Source: CALODP01 sp942492055 (GTDB lineage: Bacteria > Bacteroidota > Ignavibacteria > Ignavibacteriales > Melioribacteraceae). Taken from it: a stretch of DNA of 64,000 bases. Under the pieces are notes generated by a model. The model did not search any database and was not told the DNA's origin. It worked only from the letters and a program-made list of their open reading frames with translations. Positions within the stretch are counted from its first letter, which is position 1. Each line of letters opens with the position of its first letter. Positions 63,209 through 64,000 of the stretch are shown here, piece by piece. Position numbers and translations under genes: made by a program. The stretch spans positions 207,882 through 271,881 of the forward strand of contig CALODP010000001.1 in the NCBI GenBank assembly GCA_942492055.1. The letters are read 5' to 3'.

Positions 63209-64000
63209 ATGTCTGATCTAAGTAAGAGTCATATTGAATCTAAATGTGTTCATGCAGGTATTGCAGAATATGAATTTGGTCCGGTTGTTCCTCCGATTTA
63301 TCAAACTTCTACTTTTAAGTTTGAGTCGGCGGAACATGGTGGACAACTTTTCAAAGGGGAAGCCAAAGGCCATATATATACCAGGATGAGTAATCCTACG
63401 GTTGAGGCAATGGAAGAAGCTGTTGCTCAATTGGAAGGTGGATATAAGGCTTTAGGATGTGGTAGCGGAATGGCAGCTATTAGTACTACATTTTGGGCTC
63501 TCTTAAACGCGGGAGATCACGTAGTTTGCTCAAAAGCGGTTTACGGTCCTACATCCACCCTGCTTAGCACTGTTATTGCAAGATTTGGTGTTGAGGTAAC
63601 TTTTGTGGAGACTTCCGAACTTGAAGAAGTAAAAAAGGCTATTCAGCCTAATACAAAAGTTATTTACATAGAAACTCCCGGAAACCCGACTATTTCAATA
63701 GCCGATCTGGAAGAAGTTTCGAAAATAGCCAAAGAAAACAATGCCAAATTAGTAGTAGATAATACTTTTATGAGCCCTATTCTTCAGCAACCTATCAAAC
63801 TTGGTGCTGATATAGTTGTTCATAGTATGACTAAGTTTCTAAATGGTCATGCCGATGTTGTTGCCGGTATTATTGTGGTTAATGATGAGGAAACTTACAA
63901 AAGTTTCAGAAAAGTTCTTAATCAACTTGGTGGAGTTATCGATCCGTTTAATTCCTTTTTGGTTCACAGAGGATTAAAAACTCTTGCTCTTAGGATGGAA
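63209..64000 (+). CDS. Cys/Met-metabolism PLP enzyme (methionine gamma-lyase-like), 3' truncated
   Basis: 264 codons run from ATG 63209 to the window edge without a stop. The family features are VPPIYQTSTFKFES near residue 27, the phosphate/PLP-binding YTRMSNPT near 55-62, the GCGSGMAAIS turn near 84, VVDNTF near 186-191 and the PLP lysine in HSMTKFLNGHADV near 211. It could be a methionine gamma-lyase, cystathionine gamma-synthase or cystathionine gamma-lyase. At the loop used to tell MGL apart, the usual YGCT is YGPT here, so the substrate is left open. Confidence 0.86.
   Translation, partial: MSDLSKSHIESKCVHAGIAEYEFGPVVPPIYQTSTFKFESAEHGGQLFKGEAKGHIYTRMSNPTVEAMEEAVAQLEGGYKALGCGSGMAAISTTFWALLNAGDHVVCSKAVYGPTSTLLSTVIARFGVEVTFVETSELEEVKKAIQPNTKVIYIETPGNPTISIADLEEVSKIAKENNAKLVVDNTFMSPILQQPIKLGADIVVHSMTKFLNGHADVVAGIIVVNDEETYKSFRKVLNQLGGVIDPFNSFLVHRGLKTLALRME

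Noticed and set aside
1..64000. CRISPR arrays, tRNA or rRNA genes, prophage and toxin-antitoxin or restriction systems
   Set aside because: I looked for regular spaced repeats, tRNA-like arms and known gene families in the gaps and found none. The tandem repeat at 11.75 kb has only two units and no spacers.

Overview
The window looks like low-GC chromosomal DNA from a Gram-negative member of the Bacteroidota/Chlorobiota (FCB) group, most probably an Ignavibacteria-like lineage. Three large secreted proteins end in the YPNPFNPTTT-type sorting domain of type IX secretion. An HU-like protein with an Ig-like C-terminal domain (DUF4469 type), a DUF3078 barrel protein, and DUF4159/DUF4175 proteins also fit this group. 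There are no phage genes, tRNAs, rRNAs, CRISPR arrays or intact insertion sequences. The taxonomic call is inference from protein families.

Left part (1-24 kb): a truncated DUF3857 lipoprotein and a secreted deacetylase-like protein lie left of a TPP riboswitch (3899-3987). The riboswitch has its own terminator and controls a six-gene thiamine salvage operon: a methyltransferase of unknown role, thiM, thiE, thiL, thiD and tenA. After it come mostly single genes for envelope or secreted proteins: phosphodiester glycosidase, HU-like protein, beta-lactamase-fold hydrolase, TM1266-like protein, PDZ-alpha/beta hydrolase, AGE-type epimerase and DUF3078. uvrB, yjjX and a CBM20-esterase follow. The HU-like gene sits beside a 0.3-kb cluster of DnaA-box-like sites.

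Middle (24-47 kb): TM2/DUF2752 membrane proteins are followed by the de novo NAD operon nadB-nadC-nadA. An oxyR gene is divergent from ahpC-ahpD. A TetR regulator with two matching 28-bp operators precedes an efflux operon of HlyD, ABC ATPase, TolC, ABC ATPase and two ABC-2 permeases, arranged like a split YbhGFSR system. A gene-free 846-bp AT-rich stretch comes next, then an MFS transporter, an AlkD-like protein, an ECF sigma/anti-sigma-like/secreted helical protein set, and an orphan PAS histidine kinase.

Right part (47-64 kb): the genes point away from a probable replication origin at 55.8-56.07 kb. To its left a minus-strand operon runs Ntn hydrolase, rhomboid, pdxB, DUF4159 and DUF4175. 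To its right the plus strand reads dnaN, recF, dciA-like, gyrB, gyrA and a truncated Cys/Met-metabolism PLP enzyme. The origin shows several DnaA boxes, a TTATTACTATTAC run resembling DnaA-trios, and an AT-rich tract. dnaA itself is not in the window.

I see no clearly new defence or mobile system. The best leads are the riboswitch-controlled methyltransferase, the two separate DnaA-box clusters, the split ABC exporter with matched TetR operators, the ECF set lacking an anti-sigma zinc motif, and the 846-bp gene-free block.
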